The notes under the pieces: model-generated
The model's input: the letters and a program-made list of their open reading frames with translations, nothing else
Told to the model about the DNA's origin: nothing
The model's database searches: none
NCBI RefSeq assembly: GCF_003663845.1
Contig: NZ_RCCA01000001.1
Location: 2,294,001-2,358,000 of the forward strand
From: Chryseobacterium sp. 7
GTDB taxonomy: Bacteria; Bacteroidota; Bacteroidia; Flavobacteriales; Weeksellaceae
Direction of reading: 5' to 3'
Length of the DNA stretch: 64,000 nucleotides
Shown here: one piece after another, positions 54,252 through 63,424 of the stretch
How the letters are laid out: each line of letters starts with the position of its first letter
How positions within the stretch are numbered: the stretch's first letter is position 1
Translations under genes and position numbers: made by a program

Positions 54252-54284
54252 TTATTTACTCTACAAAACAGAGATTTCAGCAGC

Positions 54285-55271
54285 TTAAAAAGAGAGTTTT
54301 ACTCCTACCATATTGTATTCCCATTGGCGGGACGCGGTAAAATTGAGATTGTATTTTGTTTTTCCGATAGTTCCTTCTGATGAAGTATATCTGCTTTTTG
54401 AGATGGTTTTCCCGATAAAATATCCCATTAACAGGGCTAAAGGATAATCTGAAGCCCAGTGAACTTTACTCTGCATCATCTGAAAGCATAGTGCTCCTGC
54501 CAGTGTATATCCTACAGGTTTAATCCATTTTGCATCGGGATAATTGTCTGCAATCACGGTGATACCTGCCATAAAAGTGGTTAAATGTCCGGATGGCATA
54601 GCATCGTAATTCGAGGTATTTTTTCCGAAGGCTGAGAAACTTGGGAAAGGATTCCATGCCCCTCCTTTATGTTCGTATTCTTCTGCAATAAACGGGCTTT
54701 CTCTTCCGGTAATTCTTTTAAGGGTCTGAGTGAAAACTCCGGAAAGAATTAAACTTTCCATCAAACCGCTGGCTGTGGCCTGTGCTCTGTAATCATTCTT
54801 AATCAACCCATACGTCCCGAAACCAATTCCTAATAATACTAATGTGGAACCGTTTCCTATCAGGTACAGGGTAGATCCTATATCTTTCGGGATTTTAAAA
54901 ACTCCACCTACTTTGGTGTAGTTATTATCTTTATCCATTCCCCATCTTTCTGCCAGCTCTCTGGAATTGTCGATCAGTTTCTGGTCAAATGGCAGGAGAA
55001 TCAACGTTGCTGCAACAGCTCCTCCCAGATAATAGGCATGGTCCTGAGCCACGAAATCTTTATTGGTGTTGATAAAGTTTCTGGGTAATTTGGTTACAAA
55101 ATCTAATAATTTCGGCTTTGGATAGGTCCGGACAGATCCGTCTTTCAGGGTGTAGGTTTGTACTTTTGGCAGTTCCAGTTCTTTTGGAAGCTCTTTCACC
55201 TTCAATGTGTCAATCTCTTGTGAGCATACCAATATTGAAACTGGTAAGAGTAGAAATCTCAGTTTTTTCAT
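54285..55271 (-). CDS. PAP2-family phosphatase
   Basis: 328 residues with a signal peptide or first helix and about five further transmembrane segments. PAP2 motifs in order: K-R-I-T-G-R-E-S-P (K-x6-R-P-like), M-P-S-G-H-L-T (P-S-G-H), and S-K-V-H-W-A-S-D-Y-P-L (S-R/K-x-x-H-x-x-S-D). It dephosphorylates lipid pyrophosphates or phosphates such as undecaprenyl pyrophosphate or lipid A; which one is not known. The C-terminal ~35 residues are beta-rich (Y-N-L-N-F-T-A-S ... V-G-V-K-L-S-F), suggesting an outer-membrane-type final strand. Confidence 0.86.
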   Translation of the reverse strand: MKKLRFLLLPVSILVCSQEIDTLKVKELPKELELPKVQTYTLKDGSVRTYPKPKLLDFVTKLPRNFINTNKDFVAQDHAYYLGGAVAATLILLPFDQKLIDNSRELAERWGMDKDNNYTKVGGVFKIPKDIGSTLYLIGNGSTLVLLGIGFGTYGLIKNDYRAQATASGLMESLILSGVFTQTLKRITGRESPFIAEEYEHKGGAWNPFPSFSAFGKNTSNYDAMPSGHLTTFMAGITVIADNYPDAKWIKPVGYTLAGALCFQMMQSKVHWASDYPLALLMGYFIGKTISKSRYTSSEGTIGKTKYNLNFTASRQWEYNMVGVKLSF

Positions 55272-55398
55272 CGTGTAATTTTCGACTTTATTATATTTAA
55301 GTGTGTAAAAGCCCCAAAGGTAATCCCTAGTTGAGCTTAGTACAAAGAAGCAACCTGATTTTTAATATTTATTTAATTTTTTATAAATAAACGCTACT

Positions 55399-55989
55399 TC
55401 AGTTTAAATATTTGATCAAATAAATAATTCCATACATCCATGAAATATAAAGAAAAGAGTAAAAAAGTCCGAACCCAAGGCTTTTTAGCAAATCTCCTTT
55501 ACATTTTCCTGAGTTTTTGAAAACCAATCTGAGCGCTCTGAAAAACACCCAATACAAAATTGCTCCCAGCAGAAATACGGCTGACCAAAAGAAAAGTCCG
55601 AAAAAATAAGAAAGAAAAATGAGCAGAATGGAAATTACAATCCATGCAAGAATAGAAAGAAGAACACCTCCTATTCCATCCCCTACAGCGGGTGGATCAA
55701 ATTCGAAACCATTAAATTTTGGCGTTTTATCTGCATACCTTTGTATTCTTTCTTTGTTTAAAATATTTCCTACATTATCTTTTAATTTTAAGCCAGAATA
55801 GAGACCTATGCTGATAAACAGGAAAAATGCTCCGGCCAAAACGGATGTTGATAAGATTGAATTCTGAAAAAGGGAACGATGATCTGCTTTTCCTGAAAGC
55901 CATACACTTAGAATGACTACCGTGATGATCACCAGTGTTGAAAAAAATAAATATTTTGTTTCAAGAAAGGATTTCCGTGGAGGTTTCAT
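55399..55989 (-). CDS. Membrane protein of unknown function
   Basis: 196 residues with five predicted transmembrane helices (about 12-30, 48-66, 105-125, 125-150 and 172-192) and no signal peptide; the N-terminus M-K-P-P-R-K-S-F is basic. A loop between helices 2 and 3 is charged and has N-G-F-E-F-D-P-P-A-V-G-D-G-I-G-G. No known domain. Alone, with an intergenic repeat pair directly upstream. Confidence 0.7.
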   Translation of the reverse strand: MKPPRKSFLETKYLFFSTLVIITVVILSVWLSGKADHRSLFQNSILSTSVLAGAFFLFISIGLYSGLKLKDNVGNILNKERIQRYADKTPKFNGFEFDPPAVGDGIGGVLLSILAWIVISILLIFLSYFFGLFFWSAVFLLGAILYWVFFRALRLVFKNSGKCKGDLLKSLGFGLFYSFLYISWMYGIIYLIKYLN

Positions 55990-56010
55990 GGTTTTATAGG
56001 ATATAAAAAC

Positions 56011-56087
56011 GCTTCGACTCCGATCAGCGTGACATGTCTAATACTCTTTTTGAGATCAAACAGTGTCATGCCAGGCAGAGTCGAAGC
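56011..56087. repeat. Imperfect inverted repeat of the GCTTCGAC...TGACA family
   Basis: GCTTCGACTCCGATCAGCGTGACA-type sequence at 56011-56034 faces TGTCATGCCAGGCAGAGTCGAAGC at 56064-56087. Related to the pair at 30244-30398. Confidence 0.6.
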
Positions 56088-56105
56088 TTATATTTTATTG
56101 GAAAA

Positions 56106-57359
56106 TTACTTTAATTTGTTCAAAGCGCTTTCCAGTTTTGGAAGCATTCCTTTGATCTCATCTACGGCTAATCCTCCTACAGAAGCACGGAACCAAGGTT
56201 CTGATTTTTCTTCTCCGAAAGCTGAGAATGGTACTAACGCCACTCCTGCTTCATTAATTAAGTAGAAAACAAGGTCCGAAGAGTTTTCAAGTACCGCCCC
56301 ATCTGGTTTTGTTTTTCCGATATAGTTTAATTTAATGGTAAGATAAAGAGCTCCCATTGGTTCAATACTGTCTACAGCAAGTCCTTTTCCTTTTAAATCC
56401 TGAACTCCGTTGTGAAGAACTTTTAGGCTTTCTTCAAGTTTAGCTTTAAAATCATTAACGAAAGTATCTACATTCTCGTGATTTTCATAGAATTTAGCGG
56501 TTGCTTCCTGCTCCGGTTTTGGTGCCCAAGCTCCAACGTGGGTAAGAAGTGCTTTCATTTTATCAAGGATATGAGCGGGACCGAATCCCCAACCCACACG
56601 TACTCCTGTTGCTGCAAGGCATTTTGAAATACCGTCGATATAGATCGTATAATCTTTCATTTCCGGGAAAAGAGAAACCGGATCTACGTGCTCAGCCCCG
56701 AAAGTAAGGCAAGAATAAATCTGGTCATACATTAAGTATAACGGTTTTTCATCTGCTCCCCTTTTTTTGTTTTCAGCAATGACCAATTCGCAGATTTCTG
56801 AAAGCTGTTCTTTTGTAAACATAGTTCCGGTAGGGTTCAATGGTGAACACAATGCCAATAATACGGCTCCATCCAAATGAGGTCTTAAATCATCTGCTGT
56901 TGGAAGGAAGTTGGTTTCCGGTTTTGTCTTTACTTCTACAGCGTTGGCTGAAGTAAGGTAAGCATAGTGGTTGTTGTTCCAAGATGGTGTAGGATATACT
57001 ACTTTATCTCCTTCGTCTACGATGGTTTTGTACACGGCATAGATCAAAGGTCTTGATCCTGCTGTGATCAGGATGTCTTCCGGAGAATAATCCAGGTTCC
57101 ATCTTTTTTTAAGGTCTTTGGAAACTTCTTTTCTTAAAGATAAAAGTCCGTTGGCAGGAGGATAGTTCGTCAGATTATTCTGATATGCTTTCTGAATCTC
57201 TTCCTTCAGCAATGCCGGAATAGGATAGATATTAGAATTCAGATCACCAATAGTAAGATTGGCAATTTCCGCTCCTTTTGCTTTTAGATCATTTACTTCG
57301 TTACCAATTTTTACAATTTCAGAACCGATCAGGTTCGCTGCTAATTTTGAAACTTTCAC
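56106..57359 (-). CDS. Class I/II PLP-dependent aminotransferase
   Basis: 417 residues. Fold type I, class I: N-Y-P-P-A-N-G-L-L-S-L-R-K-E, I-L-I-T-A-G-S-R-P-L-I (cofactor phosphate), C-S-P-L-N-P-T-G-T-M (N-P-T-G), L-M-Y-D-Q-I-Y (Asp), the PLP lysine in D-G-I-S-K-C-L-A-A-T-G-V-R-V-G-W, and F-R-A-S-V-G-G (carboxylate-binding Arg). Length and order are those of aspartate/aromatic-type aminotransferases; substrate not certain. Third gene of an operon after the phosphosugar mutase and a lipoprotein, with a 28-base gap. Confidence 0.88.
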   Translation of the reverse strand: MKVSKLAANLIGSEIVKIGNEVNDLKAKGAEIANLTIGDLNSNIYPIPALLKEEIQKAYQNNLTNYPPANGLLSLRKEVSKDLKKRWNLDYSPEDILITAGSRPLIYAVYKTIVDEGDKVVYPTPSWNNNHYAYLTSANAVEVKTKPETNFLPTADDLRPHLDGAVLLALCSPLNPTGTMFTKEQLSEICELVIAENKKRGADEKPLYLMYDQIYSCLTFGAEHVDPVSLFPEMKDYTIYIDGISKCLAATGVRVGWGFGPAHILDKMKALLTHVGAWAPKPEQEATAKFYENHENVDTFVNDFKAKLEESLKVLHNGVQDLKGKGLAVDSIEPMGALYLTIKLNYIGKTKPDGAVLENSSDLVFYLINEAGVALVPFSAFGEEKSEPWFRASVGGLAVDEIKGMLPKLESALNKLK

Positions 57360-57387
57360 TTTTTTTCTTATTTAAAATTTACTAATA

Positions 57388-58299
57388 TTATCGTTCTCCA
57401 TTAATTCTCTCATCTATTTGATCTACGGGCGTTTGTGCATCAAAAAGAGTGATTACTTCTTTTGCTTTTTTTGCCGTATTGGAATTCGGATATTTTTTAA
57501 TGATCCTGTTAAATTCCGCTGTGTTTTCATCGTTTAGTTTTCCGGTTCCTTTGTCCTGATCTCTTTCGTAGGTTGGCGTATTATCCATTCCCAGAAGATA
57601 ATCGGACAGGTAGTAGTTATAGTCTTGTTTTACAGTCTTTATCAGCTTACTCTCAGGATATTTATTCATAAAATTTTCCCAGAACATCAGCCTGTTTCCC
57701 AGTTGCTCCCAGCTGATTATCAATCCTGCATCTGCTGCATAATTGGTTTCACTTTCTTTGTCAGTCTGAGAAATATAGGCTTCATAATCCGGAGTTACTT
57801 TATTCTTAAAAAGTGAAGAATAATATCCCGGAATGGTCCATATTTCAGTCATTCCTTCTCCTACTTCCCTGAATTCAAGACCTGCTTTTTTGAGTTCTGA
57901 GGCTATTTTTTTAACATTATCCGGAAGGTTGTACTGATCCTTTTCGGAATTATAATAATTCACATATTTATCTAAGACATCAGTATGCATATTCATCAGA
58001 CATTCGGTATACTTTCCTCTTATTTTTAAATAATCCTCGTATACTTTATCATTCTGTTCCGGACTGTTTCCTGGTATTTCTTTTTCGATTTTGGTACGAT
58101 ACCATTGAAGTGACGTGATATAATCCTCCGTTTTGTTGGTGGATGAACACACTGTGTCTATGGGCTTGTATTGATCTTCTTTGACTTTCGTTGTAGCAAC
58201 CGAATCATTTACCGGTTTTGTATCTGCAACTGCAGCTTCCTTTTTACAGGAAACTACAGCTGCAGACAATAGGCAAACTGCTATTATTTTTTTAATCAT
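57388..58299 (-). CDS. Lipoprotein of unknown function
   Basis: 303 residues. Lipobox A-V-V-S-C at 14-18, then an Ala/Val/Lys linker, then an all-helical domain, rich in Tyr, Asp and Lys, with repeated Y-x-x-Y and N-K-Y-P-E/N-S patterns (N-K-Y-P-E-S, K-K-Y-P-N-S), reminiscent of TPR-like helical repeats. No named family. Second gene in the phosphosugar mutase operon (17 and 28-base gaps). Confidence 0.78.
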   Translation of the reverse strand: MIKKIIAVCLLSAAVVSCKKEAAVADTKPVNDSVATTKVKEDQYKPIDTVCSSTNKTEDYITSLQWYRTKIEKEIPGNSPEQNDKVYEDYLKIRGKYTECLMNMHTDVLDKYVNYYNSEKDQYNLPDNVKKIASELKKAGLEFREVGEGMTEIWTIPGYYSSLFKNKVTPDYEAYISQTDKESETNYAADAGLIISWEQLGNRLMFWENFMNKYPESKLIKTVKQDYNYYLSDYLLGMDNTPTYERDQDKGTGKLNDENTAEFNRIIKKYPNSNTAKKAKEVITLFDAQTPVDQIDERINGER

Positions 58300-58316
58300 C
58301 TGCTATTTTCAGAGTA

Positions 58317-60032
58317 TTAATCCAGTTTTAAATCTGTTTTAACGGCTCCGATTTTAGCTTCCAATGATTTTAATTTATCTCTGAAATCTGCTTCTGAAGT
58401 AACGGAATCTTTCACTGAAACATAGAACTTGATTTTGGGTTCTGTTCCTGAAGGTCTTACGCATACTTTTGTTCCATCCTGAGTGTAATAGATCAAAACG
58501 TTTGACTTCGGAATGTCATTCATTACTTTTTTCTCGTTCGTAGAAATAGTAAGACTTGTCTGTTCCTTAAAGTCTTTTACTTCTTCTACCAATGAACCTG
58601 CCAGTTCTTTTGGAGGATTTTCGCGGAAGTTTTTCATCATATTCTGAATTTCTTCAGCACCTTCTTTTCCTTTTCTTACGATATTGATTAATCCTTCATA
58701 ATACATTCCAAGATCTTCGTAGATCTCGATCATGTACTGATACATTGTTCTTCCGTTAGCCTTACACCAGGCAGCAATTTCGCAAGCTATAAGGATACTT
58801 CCACAAGAGTCTTTATCACGCACAAAATCTCCGGTCATGAATCCGAAACTTTCTTCACCACCACATACGAATTTCTGTGTACCTTCTGCTTCACGGATCA
58901 TTTTTCCGATCCATTTGAATCCGGTAAGACCTACTTTGCATTCTACCCCAAATTTTTGTGCGATATCAAAGAAGATATCTGAAGTCACAATCGTAGAACC
59001 TATGAATTCTTTTCCGGTAATTTTCCCTTGTTTTCTCCATTCATTCAGGATATAATAAGTAAGAATTGTATTGGTTTGGTTACCGTTTAATAATTGCATT
59101 TCACCATCAAGGTTTCTTACTGCAATCCCTAATCTGTCTCCATCCGGATCTGTTCCGATCACGATATCTGCATTAGTAATTCTTGCCAGATCCATTGCCA
59201 TTTCCAATGCTGCAGGCTCTTCCGGGTTTGGAGAATCTACTGTAGGGAAATTTCCGCTTGGAATCATCTGTTCTCTTACAAGATCTACTTTTTTAAATCC
59301 TGCTTTTTCAAGAGCCTTAGGAACTGTTGTATACGTTGTTCCGTGAATAGATGTGAAAACGATATTTAAATTTTCTTTTCCAACATTCTGATAGGTAGAG
59401 TTTTCAATACAGGCATCGATATACACATCATCCTGCTCCTCTCCGATCCACTCGATCAGATCATCATTTCCGTTGAATTTAATTTCTTCGAATTTCACAG
59501 AATATACTTCATTGATAATCGCTTCATCATTAGGCGGAACAATTTGTGCTCCATCGTTCCAGTATACTTTATACCCGTTATATTCTGGCGGGTTGTGAGA
59601 AGCCGTTAATACAATTCCTCCATTACATTTTTTATCACGAACTGTGAAAGACAATTCAGGAGTCGGCCTGTGATCCTTGAAAAGCAATACTTTAATTCCG
59701 TTTGCTGTCAAAACATCTGCTACCAACTTTCCAAATTCTTTGGAATTATGACGAACATCATAAGCAATAGCCACTTTAATTTCTTCACCTTTGAACTGCT
59801 GCAGCATATAATTTGCCAATCCCTGAGTAGCCTGTCCCAGTGTATATTTATTCAAGCGATTGGTTCCTACTCCCATTATCCCACGCATACCTCCTGTACC
59901 GAATTCCAGTTCTCTGTAGAAAGAATCTTCCAGATCAGGGGAATTGCTGTCGATCAATGTTTGTACAGCATCTCTCGTTTCTTTATCGAAAGTATCACTT
60001 AACCAAAGTTTCGCTTTTTCTAATGTATTCAT
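58317..60032 (-). CDS. Phospho-sugar mutase (phosphoglucomutase/phosphomannomutase family)
   Basis: 571 residues. Converts hexose 1- and 6-phosphates via a phosphoserine. Domain 1 active site T-A-S-H-N-P-P-E-Y-N-G-Y-K (phosphoserine), metal loop D-P-D-G-D-R-L-G, sugar loop G-G-E-E-S-F-G, and phosphate loop R-P-S-G-T-E-P-K-I-K-F-Y are all intact. It is of the long PgcA/yeast Pgm2-like class (about 570-580). It feeds nucleotide-sugar synthesis for envelope glycans. First gene of a three-gene operon. Confidence 0.93.
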   Translation of the reverse strand: MNTLEKAKLWLSDTFDKETRDAVQTLIDSNSPDLEDSFYRELEFGTGGMRGIMGVGTNRLNKYTLGQATQGLANYMLQQFKGEEIKVAIAYDVRHNSKEFGKLVADVLTANGIKVLLFKDHRPTPELSFTVRDKKCNGGIVLTASHNPPEYNGYKVYWNDGAQIVPPNDEAIINEVYSVKFEEIKFNGNDDLIEWIGEEQDDVYIDACIENSTYQNVGKENLNIVFTSIHGTTYTTVPKALEKAGFKKVDLVREQMIPSGNFPTVDSPNPEEPAALEMAMDLARITNADIVIGTDPDGDRLGIAVRNLDGEMQLLNGNQTNTILTYYILNEWRKQGKITGKEFIGSTIVTSDIFFDIAQKFGVECKVGLTGFKWIGKMIREAEGTQKFVCGGEESFGFMTGDFVRDKDSCGSILIACEIAAWCKANGRTMYQYMIEIYEDLGMYYEGLINIVRKGKEGAEEIQNMMKNFRENPPKELAGSLVEEVKDFKEQTSLTISTNEKKVMNDIPKSNVLIYYTQDGTKVCVRPSGTEPKIKFYVSVKDSVTSEADFRDKLKSLEAKIGAVKTDLKLD

Positions 60033-60088
60033 ATTTGTATTGTTGTTCTTTTATAGTTTGTAAAGTTTCTAGTTTAAATAATACTGTT

Positions 60089-60790
60089 TTAATCCAGTTT
60101 TTTGTTTTCGACTTTCGTTGTTTTATCAATTTTGAAAGCTCTGATTGGATCGTTATAATAGATAAATTTTGCAGTATTCTGAATATGTCCTTTTAACGAA
60201 TCCTTTACATTTACTTCTGCATAGTTTCCGTTTTTAGAATCAATATTCAGATTGGTGATTTTCCAGTAAGGCGCAATTAAACTTGCTGTATCTGAAATCT
60301 TTATCACTGCATTTTTTGACAATCCAAGGAAATTAGCACGGCTTCTGTTTTGCATTTCCACTTCTGCTCTTCTGGTGTTTACAGATCCCATGAAGCTCGC
60401 ATTATTTTTCATGTTGAGTCTGAAATTGTCTGTTTTGATTTCACTTGAAATATTCACTTCAACAGAATCAGAAACGGCTACTTTTTCCAGGTTGTATTTT
60501 GAATAAATCGTCACGTTGTAAAAATCAACTCCTTTTGTCCCTCTTTTTTCTTTAATGAAAAGAGTTTTATCTTTTACATCCACATCCAGATTGCCCGCCA
60601 CATTTGGATAGGTTTCTATTTCCACAAAATTTTTCGGACCTCTGGCATAAAATACACGGAATTTTCCTTCTAAATCAAGGTTTACAAACTCCGAAACATC
60701 CACATCTTTCTTTTCAATATTTCCTTTTGGAGAAACTTTTCCACAGGAAACAACTGCCACCAGCATTAATGTGTATACAACTTTTTTCAT
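60089..60790 (-). CDS. Head GIN domain (DUF2807) lipoprotein
   Basis: 233 residues from the ATG at 60790, which gives the lipoprotein signal M-K-K-V-V-Y-T with lipobox A-V-V-S-C; longer frames to 60868 would block it. The body is a repetitive right-handed beta-helix of the DUF2807 / head GIN type: L-D-L-E-G-K-F-R-V-F-Y, then repeating strands with N and S turns (A-V-S-D-S-V-E-V-N-I, A-S-F-M-G-S-V-N-T-R-R-A-E-V-E). Function unknown; common in Bacteroidetes. A -7 box lies about 100 bases upstream. Confidence 0.85.
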   Translation of the reverse strand: MKKVVYTLMLVAVVSCGKVSPKGNIEKKDVDVSEFVNLDLEGKFRVFYARGPKNFVEIETYPNVAGNLDVDVKDKTLFIKEKRGTKGVDFYNVTIYSKYNLEKVAVSDSVEVNISSEIKTDNFRLNMKNNASFMGSVNTRRAEVEMQNRSRANFLGLSKNAVIKISDTASLIAPYWKITNLNIDSKNGNYAEVNVKDSLKGHIQNTAKFIYYNDPIRAFKIDKTTKVENKKLD

Positions 60791-60891
60791 ATTTAATTTT
60801 AAATATTCTATATTATAATCGCAACGATTTTTACTGAAAATCTCTGAAAGCTTTTTCATGTCTCTCAAAGGACTTTCAATATTACTTTAAA

Positions 60892-60899
60892 CAAAAATA
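60892..60899 (-). promoter_or_regulatory. -7 box TATTTTTG upstream of the head GIN gene
   Basis: TAnnTTTG on the minus strand, giving a leader of about 95 bases. No TTG element seen at -33. Confidence 0.4.
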
Positions 60900-61032
60900 G
60901 GATTAAAATTTCTAAAAATCTTTGTCTTTTGACAATAAAATACCTGATATTTTTAATTTTCTGCTTTTCAGGAAAAGACTATTTCTTTGTATGCTTTACT
61001 TTTGCTTTTGATCTGATAAGTTCAAAATACAA

Positions 61033-61062
61033 AAAACACTCTGTTTTTTGCAGAGTGCTTTT
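61033..61062 (-). terminator. Terminator after the GT2 operon
   Basis: On the minus strand GCACTCTG / CAGAGTG with an A-rich loop, then a TTTTTT run, 55 bases past the last stop of the operon. Confidence 0.72.
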
Positions 61063-61116
61063 TATTATATTTCATTATTAGCCTATAATAACTGATAAAA
61101 GGTATAGTTTTTTGTT

Positions 61117-61509
61117 CTAGCTATTTTCCACAGAAGCACCATAAATGATTAAAGCTAAAAGGATTGCAACAATAACAACCCCAATAATCAAAGGTTTCCA
61201 TATCGCTTTTTTTGAATATTTTTCTTCATCCGGAAAATATTTTGGCATAAAGTAGTAAGAGAGTAAGCATCCCCCACCAAGACCACATAAATAAGCCAAT
61301 GAACTTTTAGGCTCTTCCGGGATGTTTACAATAACTCCTGTGATAACCGTCAGCAGAATAGAAATTGCCAATACGGTATATGCTTCTTTCTTTTTGTTAG
61401 CCTCAATTAAATTTTGGTATAACAAAACCCCTCCGAAAAGCGTTGAAAAACAAATAGAAAATCCTAAAATGGTTTTTTTAGAATAAATTTTTGGCAGCTT
61501 TTCTTCCAT
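61117..61509 (-). CDS. Small membrane protein of unknown function in the GT2 operon
   Basis: 130 residues with four predicted transmembrane helices (about 12-32, 42-60, 70-85 and 105-125) and a charged N-terminus. No known domain. Its start codon overlaps the stop of the glycosyltransferase gene by one base (TAATG), so it is translationally coupled to it, and third in the DUF4199-GT2-DUF operon. A role with the glycosyltransferase is only an inference. Confidence 0.7.
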   Translation of the reverse strand: MEEKLPKIYSKKTILGFSICFSTLFGGVLLYQNLIEANKKKEAYTVLAISILLTVITGVIVNIPEEPKSSLAYLCGLGGGCLLSYYFMPKYFPDEEKYSKKAIWKPLIIGVVIVAILLALIIYGASVENS

Positions 61510-62459
61510 TATATCACTTCATCAATATTATAATTCTTGTGCTCGCGGTTTGTTCTGATAATCATTTCTCCTAAGAATCCTGCTACAAACAGAAGGCTTC
61601 CCATGATCATCATCGTTAATGCGATATAGAACCATGGATTATTCGTAATTAAATGTCCGTAGATTCCTCTTGCTACATCAATCAGTTTAGAGATTCCTAA
61701 CCAAAGCGCAGAAAGAAAACCAACAATAAACATCAAAGTACCAACAGCTCCAAAGAAATGCATTGGTCTTCCTCCAAAACGGCTTACAAACCAAAGGGTT
61801 ATCAAATCCAAAAATCCTCTGACAAATCTTTCAGTTCCGAATTTTGAAGTTCCGTAAGGTCTTGCCTGATGCTGTACTTCTTTTTCCGTAATTCTTCTGA
61901 AGCCTGCATTGGCAGCCAGTACTGGAATATAACGGTGCATATCGCCGTAAACATCAACAGATTTTACGACCTGTTTTTTGTAAGCTTTCAAGCCACAATT
62001 GAAATCGTGAAGGTAAACTCCTGAAACTTTTCTTGCGGCGGCATTGAATAATTTTGACGGAATATTTTTCGTCATTACATTATCAAAACGCTTCTTTTTC
62101 CAACCTGAAACAATATCATAATTATCATGGATTACCATATTGTAAAGTTCCGGAATTTCTTCCGGGAAATCCTGTAAATCGGCATCCATTGTAATCACAA
62201 CATCTCCGTTTGTTCTTTCAAAAGCGGCATGAAGCGCCTGAGATTTTCCATAATTTCTGGAAAATTTAATAGCGTGGATCTGAGGATACTGAACTTTCAT
62301 ATTCTCAATAATGCTCCACGACAAATCCGTACTTCCATCGTCTACAAACCAGATTTCGTAAGATAAATTGCTGGTTGTGCATACTTTATCAATTCTTGAA
62401 AAAAGCTCTTCCAGAGAGTCTTCTTCGTTCAGTAACGGAATAACTATAGATAAATTCAT
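61509..62459 (-). CDS. Glycosyltransferase family 2, DPM1/ArnC-like, with C-terminal membrane helices
   Basis: 316 residues. N-terminal GT-A fold with S-I-V-I-P-L-L-N-E-E-D-S-L, V-D-D-G-S-T-D (nucleotide sugar), T-M-D-A-D-L-Q-D (DxD-like metal site), and D-F-N-C-G-L-K-A-Y, then two transmembrane helices (about 230-255 and 270-295). This is the layout of bactoprenyl-phosphate glucosyltransferases (GtrB) and ArnC-like enzymes, which move a sugar to polyprenyl phosphate. Donor and acceptor unknown. Operon with the DUF4199 gene (16-base gap) and the small membrane protein. Confidence 0.92.
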   Translation of the reverse strand: MNLSIVIPLLNEEDSLEELFSRIDKVCTTSNLSYEIWFVDDGSTDLSWSIIENMKVQYPQIHAIKFSRNYGKSQALHAAFERTNGDVVITMDADLQDFPEEIPELYNMVIHDNYDIVSGWKKKRFDNVMTKNIPSKLFNAAARKVSGVYLHDFNCGLKAYKKQVVKSVDVYGDMHRYIPVLAANAGFRRITEKEVQHQARPYGTSKFGTERFVRGFLDLITLWFVSRFGGRPMHFFGAVGTLMFIVGFLSALWLGISKLIDVARGIYGHLITNNPWFYIALTMMIMGSLLFVAGFLGEMIIRTNREHKNYNIDEVI

Positions 62460-62475
62460 TTAATTTTAATAAAAA

Positions 62476-63078
62476 TTAGGCTTGATTGGTTTCTTCGGGC
62501 TGATGTAGTGTTCTTGTTCTGAAAAACGCTCCGAAAAACACCGACAAAACTACGTAAAATATAAGAATTGCTGCAAAATATCCTGAAAAATGACTTGCAG
62601 TAAGCATGTCTTTTCCTTTAACCGCCTCTGGTGTGAAGCTTTGTAATCTTTCTTTATACTTCTGATCCAGCTCATCAATATCTTTCTGATGCTTCAGAAT
62701 TTTTCTTGCAGAGGTATATTCTGTATCCAGCTCCGATTTTTGTCTCTGAACATACTGGTAGTTCAACAGGTTTTTGGCTGCCGGATCTACAAAGTTTAAA
62801 AAGGCATAAATGCTGAAAATGGAAAGAATTCCTCCCACAAACATCGGGACGAATGCTCTTTTGAAAGCGTCTTTGAATTTTACTACTCTATGGGTATTCC
62901 AATAAGATTTTACAGACCAGAATGCTGCCCCGGCATAAAGAAGAGGCAAAACAAAAGCATTGGCTTTCAATGAGATATCAAAATAATTGATTCCTGAAAA
63001 AAATGTATATACTACAAAAAAAACGATCATTGTAGCGATAAAAAGTATAATTCCTAGTGTTGATGGACTTTTCGTCAT
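62476..63078 (-). CDS. DUF4199 membrane protein
   Basis: 200 residues from the ATG at 63078; an earlier start would add a basic 26-residue piece without support. DUF4199 features: several helices, two near the N-terminus, one around 80, and the last at about 165-190 (Y-F-A-A-I-L-I-F-Y-V-V-L), with a soluble loop of about 70 residues between helices 3 and 4 full of Lys, Gln and Glu (coiled-coil-like). Function unknown; widespread in Bacteroidetes. First gene of the GT2 operon. Its divergent neighbour is the SRP RNA. Confidence 0.84.
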   Translation of the reverse strand: MTKSPSTLGIILFIATMIVFFVVYTFFSGINYFDISLKANAFVLPLLYAGAAFWSVKSYWNTHRVVKFKDAFKRAFVPMFVGGILSIFSIYAFLNFVDPAAKNLLNYQYVQRQKSELDTEYTSARKILKHQKDIDELDQKYKERLQSFTPEAVKGKDMLTASHFSGYFAAILIFYVVLSVFFGAFFRTRTLHQPEETNQA

Positions 63079-63177
63079 ATTTAAATTTTTAGAAAAAAGT
63101 TGAAAAATTTTCCCTCTAAATGTCAGGCGTTTAGCCTTACCACTGCATTTTTTCAACTAATTTTCTTTAATAAAGTT

Positions 63178-63206
63178 TTGAAGTTTATAAAATATTCCTA
63201 CCTTTG
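63178..63206 (+). promoter_or_regulatory. Promoter of the SRP RNA gene
   Basis: TTG (63178-63180), 18 bp, TACCTTTG (63199-63206), a good Bacteroidetes promoter directly in front of the RNA. Confidence 0.72.
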
Positions 63207-63210
63207 CAAC

Positions 63211-63303
63211 GGCAAGTCCTAAACAACCAGCTCCTGAGAATCCTCCAGGGTGGGAACGCAGCAAAGGTAATTGGTCGTAGCGGTGTGATTTAGGTAGCTT
63301 GCC
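63211..63303 (+). ncRNA. ffs: Signal recognition particle RNA (4.5S, small bacterial type)
   Basis: About 93 bases that fold into one long hairpin: GGCAAG (63211-63216) pairs with CTTGCC (63298-63303), CCTAAA with TTTAGG, and further inside lies the conserved domain-IV tip with GGTGGGAACGCAGCAAAGG in the flavobacterial form of GGNNGGAAGNNGCAGCA. It binds Ffh to form the signal recognition particle, which targets membrane proteins. A run of T (63304-63313) after the stem serves as terminator. The family call rests on the tip motif and stem; the exact ends are estimated. Confidence 0.85.
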
Positions 63304-63424
63304 ATTTTTTTTTGATCTAAAGTAAGAAGAGAGGTAATTTGATAATTATCTTTTTTTGTTTTTAATACCTTACGCATCATTTTCATTTTTCTAATTTTCA
63401 GATTACCTCCGGTTCAGTTATTGA
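63304..63424. other. Spacer with SRP RNA terminator
   Basis: Begins with the T run that ends the SRP RNA. The rest is AT-rich; no gene seen. The convergent hydrolase gene ends at 63425. Confidence 0.4.

Larger units (their letters stand above)
60791..61116. other. Intergenic region
   Basis: Holds the head-GIN gene's leader and promoter (box at 60892-60899 on the minus strand) and, at the far end, the terminator of the GT2 operon (61033-61062). The rest is AT-rich with no gene seen. Confidence 0.5.
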
